From the NCBI GenBank assembly GCA_039090855.1, contig CM077011.1, positions 39,141,501 to 39,205,500 of the forward strand: DNA of 64,000 nucleotides. The letters run 5' to 3'. Below are positions 21,800 through 31,332 of this stretch, in pieces. Position numbers and translations under genes: made by a program. Under the pieces are notes generated by a model. The model was given only the letters and a program-made list of their open reading frames with translations, was not told the DNA's origin and made no database searches. Source of the DNA: Macrothele yani. Lineage: Eukaryota; Arthropoda; Arachnida; Araneae; Macrothelidae. The stretch's first letter is position 1, and every line of letters starts with the position of its first letter.

Positions 21800-23099
21800 T
21801 CTGATTTTCTGTTCCGACACAAATCACAGATGCTCGATTGGATTGACGTCTGGGGAATTTGGAGGCCAGAGCAGTACCTGGAAATCTTCATCATGAATCG
21901 CGAGCCATCCTGGATCAATCCAGGGAGTGTGGCTTGGCGCATTATCCACCTGAAACAAGGTACACCAGAGAATACCGATGATATAGAGAATGGATGTACC
22001 TGCTCAGCAATGATGTTTAGACCGGTGGTAAATGTCACAGTCTCCTGCACATGAATGACTGCACCCAGGGTTTCCTAGCAGAACTTCTCCAAAAGCATTA
22101 TACATCCTTCACCGGCTTGTTTTCGTCCCATGATTCCTGGAGCCAAAACTTCCCCAGCTAAATGACGCACACGTACCACGTACCTGGTCTTCCACATGGT
22201 GGACCTGGAATCGCGATTCAACGGACCAGATAACCTTCTTCCAGTCATCAGTCAGTATTTGTCATTTTCTTGTAGGACTTCCGTCCACAGCGAGTAGAGT
22301 TTAGGTCCCAGCCACCTACAGCGAGATCGCCTTTTGGGCAGGACACAGAAACGGAAGGAATGAGAGCAAGTCTAGCGACTTTGACAGAACAGTTTGTAGT
22401 GAGATTAGAGTACAGTAGATGGCGCCACCGTACAAGTACGATGATGCATATAGAGGGGTGAGAGAATTTCGGGGGGCGGGGGCGGCATAGGAAAGGATAC
22501 CCATTTAACCAGTGGGTCCAGCCTGGGGGCCGTCACTTTACGTGCTCGTCCGATGCACGGCGGATATTCAGCGATTGTTAGTAAATCACACCATCTCTGA
22601 AAGATCAGCCCAGGTTCGAACCTGATGACCTTGAATCGATAGTCTGACTCGCTAACCACTAAGCCATCCGCGGCTCTCCTTCTTCCAGTCATTCAGAGTC
22701 CAGTTTTTATACTCGCGTGCCCATTGTAGGTACTCTCGACGATGAACCAAGCTTAGCATGGGAACTCGGAGCAGTCCCATTTTTCAGCACGATTCGATGT
22801 ATTGTTTGTCGAGATACGTTACTCTCGTCACGAGCATTCAAATTACCGGCGAGTTGAGTCACAGTATCCCTTCTGTTGGCTCGTACAATACGAGACAACA
22901 TTCGCTCGCCTCGGCGGTTTAACTACTCTTGCCGGCAGTTCGTTATTTTTCCGTCCTCGGGCCACTGTTTGAAATCATTAACCACGTCTGACCGTGACAA
23001 CCACATAAGCTTTGCTGTGTCGGAAATTCTCTGACGCAGTTGTCTTGCCATTACTATTTGGCCAATGTCAAGCTCATTTAAGTCCGCTGCCGTACCCAT
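21800..23099 (-). pseudogene. Tc1-like transposase of element K
   Basis: The start at 23099 gives 'MGTAADLNELDIGQIVMARQ' and a helix-turn-helix segment. After a stop it continues with 'RRGERMLSRIVRANRRDTVTQLAGNLNA' in two blocks and 'VSRQTIHRIV'. A shifted frame carries 'REYLQWAREYKNWTLNDWKK', where the SINE is inserted. On the far side it resumes with 'DDWKKVIWSVESRF', in which valine replaces the first catalytic aspartate. Next come 'LFQVDNAPSHTPWI' (second) and 'WPPNSPDVNPIEHL' (third), then a stop. It is inactive for several independent reasons. Confidence 0.85.
22249..22677 (-). mobile_element. tRNA-derived SINE (SINE-B) inserted in element K
   Basis: The insertion is bounded by a perfect 15-bp direct repeat ccttcttccagtcat at 22234-22248 and 22678-22692. 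On the minus strand it starts with a tRNA-like head: A box 'tggcttagtggttagcgag' and B box 'ggttcgaacctg' (about 22612-22623 on the plus strand). A body of about 350 bp follows. No long A tail is present at the 22249 end. A second, partly diverged copy lies at 23541-23834. Confidence 0.9.
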
Positions 23100-23245
23100 C
23101 TGAAGATTAAGAATAACACTGATTAACAGAATTCAGTGCAGTTGTTATTTATACTTTTTCATATCCTCCACACGCACCGTTGTTTACCTGTAGTTGCTCC
23201 AATTTGCATAAAGACGCGCTGTCATAATGTTTTGGCTCTTCAGTG

Positions 23246-23272
23246 TATATCTATCTATCTATCTATCTATAT
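23246..23272. repeat. (TCTA)n microsatellite
   Basis: About five to six tandem tcta units sit between the TA at the right end of element K and the TA preceding the MITE-like unit. A two- to three-unit echo (atctatctatc) follows the far end of that unit near 27357-27367, consistent with insertion into a longer original microsatellite. Confidence 0.85.
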
Positions 23273-23540
23273 ACACTGTTAAAAATTGGTACTTAGAAAT
23301 AAGCAAAATATGCTCGTTTTTGAGTACATTCTGGGCTTATAATAGCTCCGAGTACTTGTGTCTCAATTTTGGTAAAGACACGTACCCCTTTTTTTAATAC
23401 ATAGAAGAAATCAATTGTGAGTATATGTGGTATTTCTAATTTGAAATATATGTACTCATTTTTGAGCTCATATAATTCAAATATATGTACTAAAAAAATC
23501 CATATATTTCTCTAACTTCATTCAGTTTCTGTGCTCTCTC

Positions 23541-23834
23541 GGGCAGGGCACAGAAACTAAAGAAAGTTAAAGCAAATCTAGCAGGATTGTTTGTAAGTGA
23601 GAGCACAGTAGATGACGCCGCCGTACAATCGTAAGATTTTGCACATAGAAGGCAGAGATAAATTAGGGAAGGGGGGGGTTAGGAATGAACACCTTTATAT
23701 GCAACCGGGGGATTCCTACCCGCGAACCGTCACACCACCACGGAGAGCCCCCAGGTTCAAGCCAGCAGGTTAGGTTTGAACCTAGGGTCCCACCATCAGT
23801 AGTCTGAATTTCTAACCACTGAGTCATCCGCAGC
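23541..23834 (-). mobile_element. tRNA-derived SINE (SINE-B), second copy
   Basis: It shares with 22249-22677 the tRNA-like head on the minus strand (A box 'tgactcagtggttagaaa'; B box 'ggttcaaacct', near 23778-23788) and body words 'gggcagggcacagaaac', 'gcaaatctagc' and 'gtagatgacgccgccgtaca'. It carries about 30 extra bases in the middle. The target duplication was not resolved. Confidence 0.78.
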
Positions 23835-23944
23835 TCGATTTCGAATTTGGAATACGTGTACTCCATACATACTCATTTATTCATAGAATCAACTGGAAGT
23901 ATATTATTCGATGGTACATCTGGGATAATAGCATCCTGTTCCCA

Positions 23945-26900
23945 CTAAAGGGGCTCTGACGACCGCCCATAGCGGTATAACTATACCATCGGGATTAGAG
24001 GAAATTCTATCCCACACTCACCAACCCGCTTGGCCAGCGTGGTGAGTTATGGCCAAACCCCTCCAAAATGATTCCACAACTTAAATCTTGGCCCTCAGTC
24101 TCCGGCAGCTGGAATGTACCTGGCCAAGGCAGCGGCCAGTGCGACATGAAGGCAGAGGGTGCTAAGAATCCCCGGAGGACCGGACTAGGCTGCCATCTGA
24201 TGCTGACCTTGGCTACTTACAATGGACGCTCCCTATCTTCTGATTCAAGGCTTCTTGAATTGGAAGAGGAACTACAAAGGATCAAGTCGGACATCGTGGG
24301 GCTAAGTGAGGTAAGGAGAAAAGGAGAAGATCTCATCGAACTGAAAAGTGGACATCTCTTCTACTATCGTGGGACAGATACTGGCAGAACTAGTGGTGTT
24401 GGATTTATAATAAACAAGAAACTGAAGGATAAAGTTGTAGAAGTTGAAAGTTCCTCTGACAGAGCTGCACGACTTGTTATCCAACTCTCGAAAAGATACC
24501 AGGCTCAGATTATTCAAACTTATGCACCCACCACAAGTCATCCTGAAGAAGAAATTGAAGAATTTTATGAGGAAATTTGTCATCTAAATAATAAAGGTAA
24601 ACAGCACTTGAAAATAATTATGGGAGATTTCAATACAAAAATAGGGCAACGGCAACAGAATGAAACTTCAGTAGGTAAATTCGGTCATGGCAACAGAAAT
24701 CAGCGTGGAAATACTCTCGTTGAGTTTGCAGAGGCAGAAGGGTTTTTCATCTTGAACTCCTTCTTCAAGAAAAAGCCACACAGGAAATGGACATGGAGAC
24801 ATCCAAATGGGACGACAAGTGAAATTGATATTATTATGTGTAACAAAAAATTCGTCATAGAAGACTGCAGTGTGCTAAACAAGTTCAACACAGGTAGTGA
24901 CCATAGATTGGTGAGATGTAAGATGCACCTCAACACTAAACTTGAACGTGGCAAGCTCATAAGACAAACAAAATCTATTGACATAACCAACCTTAAAAAA
25001 CACCATAATACCTTCAAGTTAGAACTGAAGAACAGGTTCTCTGCTTTAGAAGGCCTAACATCGGAAGAAGTGGACATCTCTGAAGTTAACAGAAAAGTAA
25101 CCAAAGCTCTTATGGAAACAGCAACAAAATTAGCTGGGTCTAAGAACAAGTTGCATGTGAACAAATTATCAGGAAAAACCAAAATGTTGATGCAAAAAAG
25201 AAGAGAGATGAGGACAACTAAAGAAGATGTGACTTCCAAAGTGGAATATATAGAGCTATGCAAGACAGTAAGAAAAAGTATCACTGAAGACGTAAGGATA
25301 TTCAACTGTGAACTAGTGAGGAAAGCAATTGAAAACAACCAAAGCCTAAAGATAGCAAAGGGACATCTCAGTAAGGGAAGAAAACAGATTATGGCACTGA
25401 GAAAAGAAGATGGTTCTGTAACAAGAAATAGAGGCGAAATTTTGACAAGAGTGAAAGATTTCTACTCCAAATTATATGAAAGGGATGATATATGCACTCC
25501 AGACATCATGAAAGATACCAGTACCAGAGTTCCTCCAGTCCTTCCAGCAGAAGTTGCACATGCAATCAAGAACATGAAGCGAGGAAAAGCTCCAGGAGAA
25601 GATGGAATTACTGTAGACATCATACAAGAAGCAAGTGGAGAAATCGAAACAGTACTCGCCCAAATTTTCACTCGATGCCTTAATGAAGGAAAGATTCCTG
25701 AGGATTGGAACACCGCTACAATGATCCTGCTACATAAGAAAGGTGAGATTGAGGATCTCGGAAACTACAGACCTATTAGCCTCCTATCAGTAGTTTATAA
25801 AATCTTCACTAAAGTTCTTTCACACCGCTTGAAGGTAACACTGGACATGGCTCAACCGAGAGAACAAGCTGGATTCAGGAGTGGCTACAGCACAATAGAT
25901 CATATCCACGTGCTGAGAGAACTAATTGAAAGAGCGAGGGAATATGAACTTCCATTGTGCATGGCTTTTATCGATTATGAAAAAGCCTTTGATTCGGTGA
26001 AACCGTCAGCAGTTACAATGGCTCTGAAAACCTGCGGTATTGAAGATGCATACATTAATATTATTAATAACATCTATGAAAATGCAAGTGCAAAGATTAG
26101 GCTGTTTGAAAATACAACACACGTAAAAATTGGAAAGGGAGTGAGTCAAGGTGACACCATATCTCTGAAGCTCTTTAATGCCACATTGGAAAATGTCTTT
26201 CAATCACTGAACTGGGAAAACAAGGGGATAAAGATTAATGGAGATTATCTAACCCACCTTCGTTTTGCTGATGACGTAGTCATTTTTGCAACTACCCCAT
26301 CAGAGCTGCAGAGTATAATCCAAGAACGTGCTGACAAGAGTAAAGAAGTGGGATTAAAAATGAACTTTCAGAAGACAAAAGTAATGTTCAATGCTTTTAC
26401 AAGAAATGAAGATTTATCGATTGATGGAGAAAAGCTGGAGATAACAGACACGTACGTTTATCTTGGACAGCAGATATCAAGTGAGGGTCACATTGATGAA
26501 GAAATTAATCGGCGTACAAAACTTGCCTGGAGAGCTTTTGGAAGAAACAGCATAATTTTCAAGAGCAATATGCCATTATGTCTTAAAAGAAAAGTGTTTG
26601 ATCAATGCATCCTTCCAGTGCTTACGTATGGTGCAGAGACGTGGACCTTAACTAAAAGAGACATAAAAAGGCTGCAGACAACTCAAAGAAGTATGGAGAG
26701 GTGCATGCTTGGTATAACCAGGAGAGATAAGAAGAGGAACTCGTGGATCCGAAAAATGACAAGAGTGGAAGACATCATGATCAGAGTTAAATCCCTGAAA
26801 TGGCAATGGGCTGGACATACTGCCAGAAGGACAGATCATCGATGGACAGCCGAAATTTTAGATTGGATTCCAAGGGACAGGAAAAGACCCAGAAGAAGAC

Positions 26901-27060
26901 CACATGGGAGATGGGTGGATGAAATTCGAAAGTATGCAGTGGTGACATGGAGGAGACTGGCACAAGACAGACCGTTGTGGAGGAAACTTGGGGAGACCTT
27001 CGTCCAGCAGTGGATTGATAATGGTTGACAATGATGATGATGATGATAGTGATGAAGCGA
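23945..27060 (+). mobile_element. RTE-like LINE, near full length (L1)
   Basis: A GC-richer 5' leader ('ccactaaaggggctctgacg' onward, about 23945) precedes one long ORF at 24068-27028. The ORF is followed almost at once by a short 'gatgatgatgat' trinucleotide tail, the usual 3' end of RTE-clade elements. Partial copies L2 and L3 share its sequence closely. I could not find a clear target-site duplication. Confidence 0.85.
24068..27028 (+). CDS. Endonuclease-reverse transcriptase of RTE-like LINE
   Basis: The uninterrupted 986-residue frame has an APE-type endonuclease near residues 46-285. Visible catalytic residues are N52 (TYNGRS), E81 (LSEVRR), TYAP 151-154, D187 and N189 (GDFNTKIG), D254 and S277-D278-H279. 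A reverse transcriptase spans about 510-800, with motif A 'FIDYEKAFDSV' (D636) and FADD at 733-736. The C-terminal region ends 'RPLWRKLGETFVQQ'. The protein would nick target DNA and prime reverse transcription on it. Two conserved positions look altered: 'GVSQGDTISLKLF' has S for R and L for P against 'GIRQGDTISPKLF' in copy L3. Activity is therefore uncertain despite the open frame. Confidence 0.92.
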   Translation: MIPQLKSWPSVSGSWNVPGQGSGQCDMKAEGAKNPRRTGLGCHLMLTLATYNGRSLSSDSRLLELEEELQRIKSDIVGLSEVRRKGEDLIELKSGHLFYYRGTDTGRTSGVGFIINKKLKDKVVEVESSSDRAARLVIQLSKRYQAQIIQTYAPTTSHPEEEIEEFYEEICHLNNKGKQHLKIIMGDFNTKIGQRQQNETSVGKFGHGNRNQRGNTLVEFAEAEGFFILNSFFKKKPHRKWTWRHPNGTTSEIDIIMCNKKFVIEDCSVLNKFNTGSDHRLVRCKMHLNTKLERGKLIRQTKSIDITNLKKHHNTFKLELKNRFSALEGLTSEEVDISEVNRKVTKALMETATKLAGSKNKLHVNKLSGKTKMLMQKRREMRTTKEDVTSKVEYIELCKTVRKSITEDVRIFNCELVRKAIENNQSLKIAKGHLSKGRKQIMALRKEDGSVTRNRGEILTRVKDFYSKLYERDDICTPDIMKDTSTRVPPVLPAEVAHAIKNMKRGKAPGEDGITVDIIQEASGEIETVLAQIFTRCLNEGKIPEDWNTATMILLHKKGEIEDLGNYRPISLLSVVYKIFTKVLSHRLKVTLDMAQPREQAGFRSGYSTIDHIHVLRELIERAREYELPLCMAFIDYEKAFDSVKPSAVTMALKTCGIEDAYINIINNIYENASAKIRLFENTTHVKIGKGVSQGDTISLKLFNATLENVFQSLNWENKGIKINGDYLTHLRFADDVVIFATTPSELQSIIQERADKSKEVGLKMNFQKTKVMFNAFTRNEDLSIDGEKLEITDTYVYLGQQISSEGHIDEEINRRTKLAWRAFGRNSIIFKSNMPLCLKRKVFDQCILPVLTYGAETWTLTKRDIKRLQTTQRSMERCMLGITRRDKKRNSWIRKMTRVEDIMIRVKSLKWQWAGHTARRTDHRWTAEILDWIPRDRKRPRRRPHGRWVDEIRKYAVVTWRRLAQDRPLWRKLGETFVQQWIDNG

Positions 27061-28502
27061 AAATAGATTTTTTGTGAGATTGCCACAAATATAGTTAATG
27101 TAAAAACGTGCACAAAGATACTTTATGCATAATTAAATTACTTGTGATCAGTGACTTTTTTGTACTAATTATTTATGTGTGTCACTTTACACATTTATTA
27201 AACAATTTTTCTTGAAATCTATAATATATAAAATGAAGTAATACGAGATTATATTTTTATTTGAGCATGCCATGTACTCGTGTACGATACGATTGCACTT
27301 AAAAAGAAACGAGTATGTTCAGGCTCTCATTTTTAAGTGGTTTTTTTTTAACAGTATATCTATCTATCAAAATAAAACAAAATATATGTGTACGTGCGCG
27401 CATGTGCAAGAAACGAACATACCGGAACTTTCAATTGTATTATCCTAACAAACTAAATTATTTGCACAATGATATCAAAAGTTTCCGAACACGTCTTTAG
27501 ATATAGTGGATTAGCCCGTATACGCTACAGTGACGGACAGTACACGCAAAAACAAGAAAGTGTCTCCGTAAACAACAAAGACAAGCATAAACAGTAAAAC
27601 AAGTTAGTAAAATCATGCAATGCATTGATTATGATACGCTTTCCAACATAGCAGAAGCCATTACCCAAGTTATTACTCAATTTATGAGGATAATGGCTGT
27701 GGAATAAATCTCGCTCCTATGACCTGACCTTTGAAGCCATTTCGATTATATTAAATACAACCGGTAAAGCATACTCCTGGAAAAACATGATAAATTTTTG
27801 TCGCAATCTAAGCATTGTTACGTAAGTTATAACGCATAAAGGCGATGGAATGGATCCCGCTGCTATGTCCTGACCTTTGATCCCATTTCGCCCATTTTCA
27901 ATGGGATTCGTCACCAGGAGATCTCTTACCACATAATAAAATTTCATCGAAATCGAACCATTTTTATGCAAGTTATGACGCATAAAGGCAATGCAATGTT
28001 TCTCGCTCCTATGCCCTGACCTTTGACCCCATTTCACCCATTTTCAAAAAGGTTCGTCCCCATCCCAGCAAAAACACAAGTGCTGGGAAACTGCTGGCTA
28101 CCAGCTGGCAGTAATGGGTCACTGCTGGCTGAAATCTGCCGCTCACGGCCCGGTAGTGGTCCGTTGGTGGCAGCGCTATCAGTTGCGAGCCATTGATGGC
28201 CCTGCAGCATCGCCGTGAATTGTGGGCCTCCAAGCAAGTGCCACTAGTGGCCCGTTGCTGGCAACCAATGCAACCCCCAACAGCAGGTGGAAGCAACGGG
28301 ACTGCGCATGCGCAGAAGCAGCACTTGCTGTGTCTCTCATGGTACCAGTTAGTTGAAGATGACGCTATCGCCATCGTGTTATTTTAGTGGATGTTAAGAA
28401 AAAATCCATATGCGGAGAGGCGAATTAATTTCCTAATGAAATTTTACGTCGACAAAGATATCAGATTAAGCCGTGAAATACTAGATTACAGCCATGAAAT
28501 AC

Positions 28503-28548
28503 ACCCACTCCATTCCCATGAATAACAATTCATGGAATGGAGTGGATG
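28503..28548. repeat. Inverted repeat hairpin
   Basis: The arms cccactccattcccatgaat and attcatggaatggagtgg pair with one bulged base around a four-base aaca loop. It lies in the AT-rich middle of the foldback element. No adjacent gene suggests a terminator role. Confidence 0.8.
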
Positions 28549-29112
28549 AATAAAAAGAAAAAATTTGAAACCGCTTGAAACACATATCCTGGAAAACCAT
28601 TAAAACAGCGTTTGTTGAAAAAAAAAAGAATTATACGCGTACAAAATTTATTAATTATTTGAAAGAAAAAAAAAAACGCTATGTGGTGTACTCATCCATG
28701 GGTTGAATACACAAGACTGGGAGGAATTCGCTTCTAAAAATAACGAGAAGTAAAATAAAATATCTTTTACTCTTTAAAACAAATGTAGCTTCGGACAACG
28801 GAAAGGAAAGACACAACTTTAAAAATGTAACAGAATGTGACATGAACCCGGGTAAATATATATTTATTCAACAATCTCTTTTCAAGACGGCAAGGACAGT
28901 ACAAAACTTTGGAAAGCGACTCTAAGTATGTACACGCCTTGAAAATGGGTGAAGTTCCCTTAAGGTAAAAAAAAAAACTATCGTTACGTTGAAAAAATTA
29001 ATTTATCAATTATATGAAACTGACTTTTATGAAAAATACCTCTCAATATTGTAAAATGAAAGAGGAAAGCATTCCGATTACAAATTGCATACCAAACAGA
29101 TAGCTTCCAGCA

Positions 29113-29190
29113 CATGCCCGAGCGTAGTGAATTAGTCCGGTCGGTAGCGAGCGCGGCTTCCACGCAAACGGCCCAGGATCAAATCTAGTC
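29113..29190 (+). repeat. tRNA-like sequence inside foldback element
   Basis: An A-box-like 'tagtccggtcggtagcgagc' (29132-29151) is followed about 35 bases later by a B-box-like 'ggatcaaatctagtc' (29176-29190). The B box has A for T and A for G at conserved positions, so it is probably not functional. It could be the head of a further SINE family or a captured tRNA pseudogene. Confidence 0.5.
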
Positions 29191-29813
29191 AGATGCAAAC
29201 GGGCGTTTTTCCGGTCTGTTGTGAACATTTCCCCAGCGCAGTACGTTAATTCACAAGCTTCGTAATAAGGGTAGAAAAAAATTGTAGCTTTAGTAAACTG
29301 CGATTATCCTTGCTTTTTTTTATTATTATGGCTACTACTGGGAAATTGACGGACAAGATTCGGCAAGCCACCAGTTACGTCACGTGGTTGCTGGCTGCCA
29401 CTAACGGCCCACTAGCGGACCACATTAGGCTAGCCATCGTTTCTGGCACGTGCTTGCAGGGCCACTGAAGGGCCACTTGTGGCAGCTGCTGCCTGTGATG
29501 GACCACTAATGGCCCTGTTGTGGCATATGACAACTGATGGGGTGCCAACTGTTGGCCAGCTGTTGGCCTGAACTGCTGGCCCTCCTGTGGGCCGCCCGGA
29601 CATTTTATTGACGGTTCGGCAGCGGCAACATAGGGCTGGGCCATTGCTGGCAGTGCTGGCCCAGCAAGACTGTTTTTGCTGGGATGTAGTTCCTTACCAC
29701 ACACAAAACTTTCATCGAAGTCGAACCATTTTTACGCAAGTTATGAAGCATAAGGGCAATGGAATGCATCTCGCTCCTATGTCCTGACCTTTGACCCCAT
29801 TTCGCCCATTTTC

Positions 29814-30030
29814 TTTTTTTTTGATTGGAGGTTTAACGACCACCGTGAGCAACTCAATGGGCTATAAGCAGTCGCCCGTCCCTAATTTAGGTTCACTGGT
29901 TCAAGGGAAGGGAGAGAGCCAGTGCCGTAAGACAAACACAACATCCATGCCTCACCGGGATTCGAAACCGGACCCCGTTCGGACGAATGATCAGAGGCCA
30001 TCGCTTAGACCACTGCGCCACCGGGGCGGC
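29814..30030 (-). mobile_element. tRNA-derived SINE (SINE-A) in repeat R
   Basis: A perfect 12-bp duplication tcgcccattttc at 29802-29813 and 30031-30042 flanks the insertion and consists of R-family sequence. On the minus strand the tRNA-like head has the A box 'gtggcgcagtgg' and a B box 'ggtttcgaatcc' with one extra T. The body is almost identical to the 4185 copy, and the A tail lies at the 29814 side. It is younger than the R copy it interrupts. Confidence 0.93.
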
Positions 30031-30189
30031 TCGCCCATTTTCAATAGGGTTCGTCCCCAGGTGGTCTTCTACCACATACTAAAATTTCATCGAAATCGAA
30101 CCATTTTTACGCGAGTTATCGTGCGGACGGACAGACGGACATAGCTGGAGAATATACGCTTCTTCAACCTATTGTTGGAAAGCGTAAAT

Positions 30190-30345
30190 GAGCCATACGG
30201 CAGAATTCAGTGACTTTCGACGGGGCGAGGTTATAGGATGCCATGCTAGCCACAAATCAGTTTAAGAAATTTCTGCCTTACTGCAGCGTCCCTAATCAAC
30301 TGTAAGCGACGTTTCGCCCTCTATGCATACGAGAGGTGAACGGAT
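30190..30345 (+). pseudogene. Tc1-like transposase N-terminus
   Basis: From the ATG at 30190 the bases read 'MSHTAEFSDFRRGEVIGCHASHKSV', then a stop, 'EISALLQRP', a stop and 'STVSD'. This is the helix-turn-helix of a Tc1-like transposase with two nonsense changes. The gene is cut on the right by the MITE at 30354 and on the left abuts repeat R. No catalytic region in the same orientation was recovered beyond the MITE. Confidence 0.6.
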
Positions 30346-30353
30346 GCTGAAAC

Positions 30354-30680
30354 CAAGGAGGTTATATTACTGGAGACACCACTCTATCCACGCAGTATTG
30401 GACGCCATAAGTCACCGTCCGTGCTGCAAATGACGTCATGAGCAGGCACGACGCAGCCGCAGAAGAGAAGCTGCTTGGAAACCAATGGAACAAAAGCTTC
30501 TAAGCGTATAAACAGATAAAATGAGTAATTCAATAATCTTTATCAACAATACACAAGCTTACTGTTTCATCAACGGTATAATTTAGTTCATTTTTTTGCC
30601 TGCGTGTGACGTCACACCACAGATTAGCTGTGACCTATGGCGGCAGAGCCAGTGGTGTCTCCAGTAATATAACCTCCTTG
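30354..30680. mobile_element. MITE with 30-bp TIRs and 8-bp target duplication
   Basis: The 327-bp unit begins caaggaggttatattactgg at 30354 and ends with the exact complement at 30680. The inverted repeat is continuous for 30 bases. The perfect 8-bp direct repeat gctgaaac lies at 30346-30353 and 30681-30688. An 8-bp duplication points to hAT- or P-type transposition. The interior is non-coding. The perfect ends suggest a recent insertion compared with its surroundings. Confidence 0.92.
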
Positions 30681-30688
30681 GCTGAAAC

Positions 30689-31215
30689 TAATACCCCTTA
30701 CCCCAACCAATGGCACCAGGCTATGGATCGGTATGACATTCACAAGCAGCAAGAAGATCAGTCCGGTGAAATGTTGTCTCCTGACTCACAATTAACGATC
30801 GTTGACGCTGAAACACAAGCGAAGATGGAGCAATGTCACTGAATACATCACTGCATTCGTTCTGCAAGGCGTGGCTGGTACGCACAAGAGCAACCTAGCG
30901 TGACGATGTGGTATATTGAGTGGCAGTTGTTGCAATGGCTGGAGATAGCGCAAACCTACCTAGCCAATCTGCAATTCACAGTTCGTGCCAATACGGGGAT
31001 GTCTATAATTGACAACACCCGCTGTGGATTGTAGCGCTGCAACGGCTTCTGGACGAATGCAGCGATTGAGACTTTCGCCTACGTGCACCAGTCTCACTAC
31101 AGCGGTGTATGTTACCTTCCTCCAACAAAAGTCGCCATAGTCGGCCGATAGTTGTTGCATCTCTATGAGTTTTCGCCGAGATGCAACGCAGAGACCGACC
31201 AGCAGTACGTAGCTC
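30689..31215 (-). other. Possible degenerate Tc1-like coding region
   Basis: On the minus strand a 'VFSDIAP' word followed by a 'QRQRSLIVSQE'-like stretch and a 'GAIGWG' word occurs in the order expected for a Tc1 catalytic core. An upstream 'RLLLEEGNIHR' would fit the N-terminal linker. Stops and frameshifts are frequent and no TIR was found, so the assignment is weak. It could equally be unique sequence. Confidence 0.3.
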
Positions 31216-31332
31216 TATGATGAAACCTCTGTTAAAGGTGTCTGCGTGATGATAGATTTCTCAATGACCTCACCTAGGCATTTTCACTCCACTCGCGTGC
31301 TTTCAAAATTATACCAATGTTGTGATCTAGAC

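Larger units (their letters stand above)
21647..23245 (-). mobile_element. Tc1-like element K, split by SINE-B
   Basis: The left end caccgaacagcaaagatatt (21647) and the complement of the right end, cactgaagagccaaaacatt (23245), are imperfect TIRs. They are flanked by TA at 21645-21646 and 23246-23247. Removing the 429-bp SINE and one 15-bp duplication leaves about 1155 bp. The right border is followed immediately by a tcta microsatellite. Confidence 0.85.
23274..27356. mobile_element. MITE-like unit hosting SINE-B and LINE L1
   Basis: The left terminus 'cactgttaaaaattggtact' (23274) and the complement of the right terminus, 'tactgttaaaaaaaaaccac' (ending about 27356), look like decayed TIRs. 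Both lie against TA and tcta repeats. Further inward both sides contain repeated 'gtactcatttttgag'-type words. The native interior is non-coding and has been split by a SINE-B copy and by the RTE LINE. Border assignment on the right is uncertain by a few bases. Confidence 0.55.
28055..29687. mobile_element. Foldback-type element with GC-rich subterminal repeats
   Basis: The left end catcccagcaaaaaca at 28055 is the exact complement of tgtttttgctgggatg at the right end. The first 200 bp and last 300 bp are dense in tggc/gctggc words in both orientations ('gctggctaccagctggca', 'ggccagctgttggcctg'). The AT-rich middle has a perfect-looking hairpin around 28505-28548 and a tRNA-like segment at 29113-29190. 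R sequence resumes on each side ('ttcgtcccc' left, 'ttccttaccac' right). No transposase is encoded and no clear target duplication was found. Confidence 0.68.
27600..30186. mobile_element. Repeat family R, copy 1, split by two insertions
   Basis: The terminus tacgctttccaac at 27635-27647 is complementary to gttggaaagcgta at 30174-30186. Between them are head-to-tail monomers of about 150-165 bp with the words 'cgcataaaggcgatggaat', 'cctgacctttgaccccattt', 'cgcccattttcaa' and 'ttcatcgaaatcgaaccatt'. A GC-rich foldback (28055-29687) and a SINE-A (29814-30030) interrupt it. The upstream 'aagttagtaaaatcatgcaa' is also shared with copy 2 at 36992. It encodes no protein, so I treat it as an unclassified non-autonomous element. 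Confidence 0.72.

Noticed and set aside
24700..25338. 212-codon antisense frame inside the LINE
   Set aside because: It lies wholly opposite the endonuclease-RT ORF and has no independent features.
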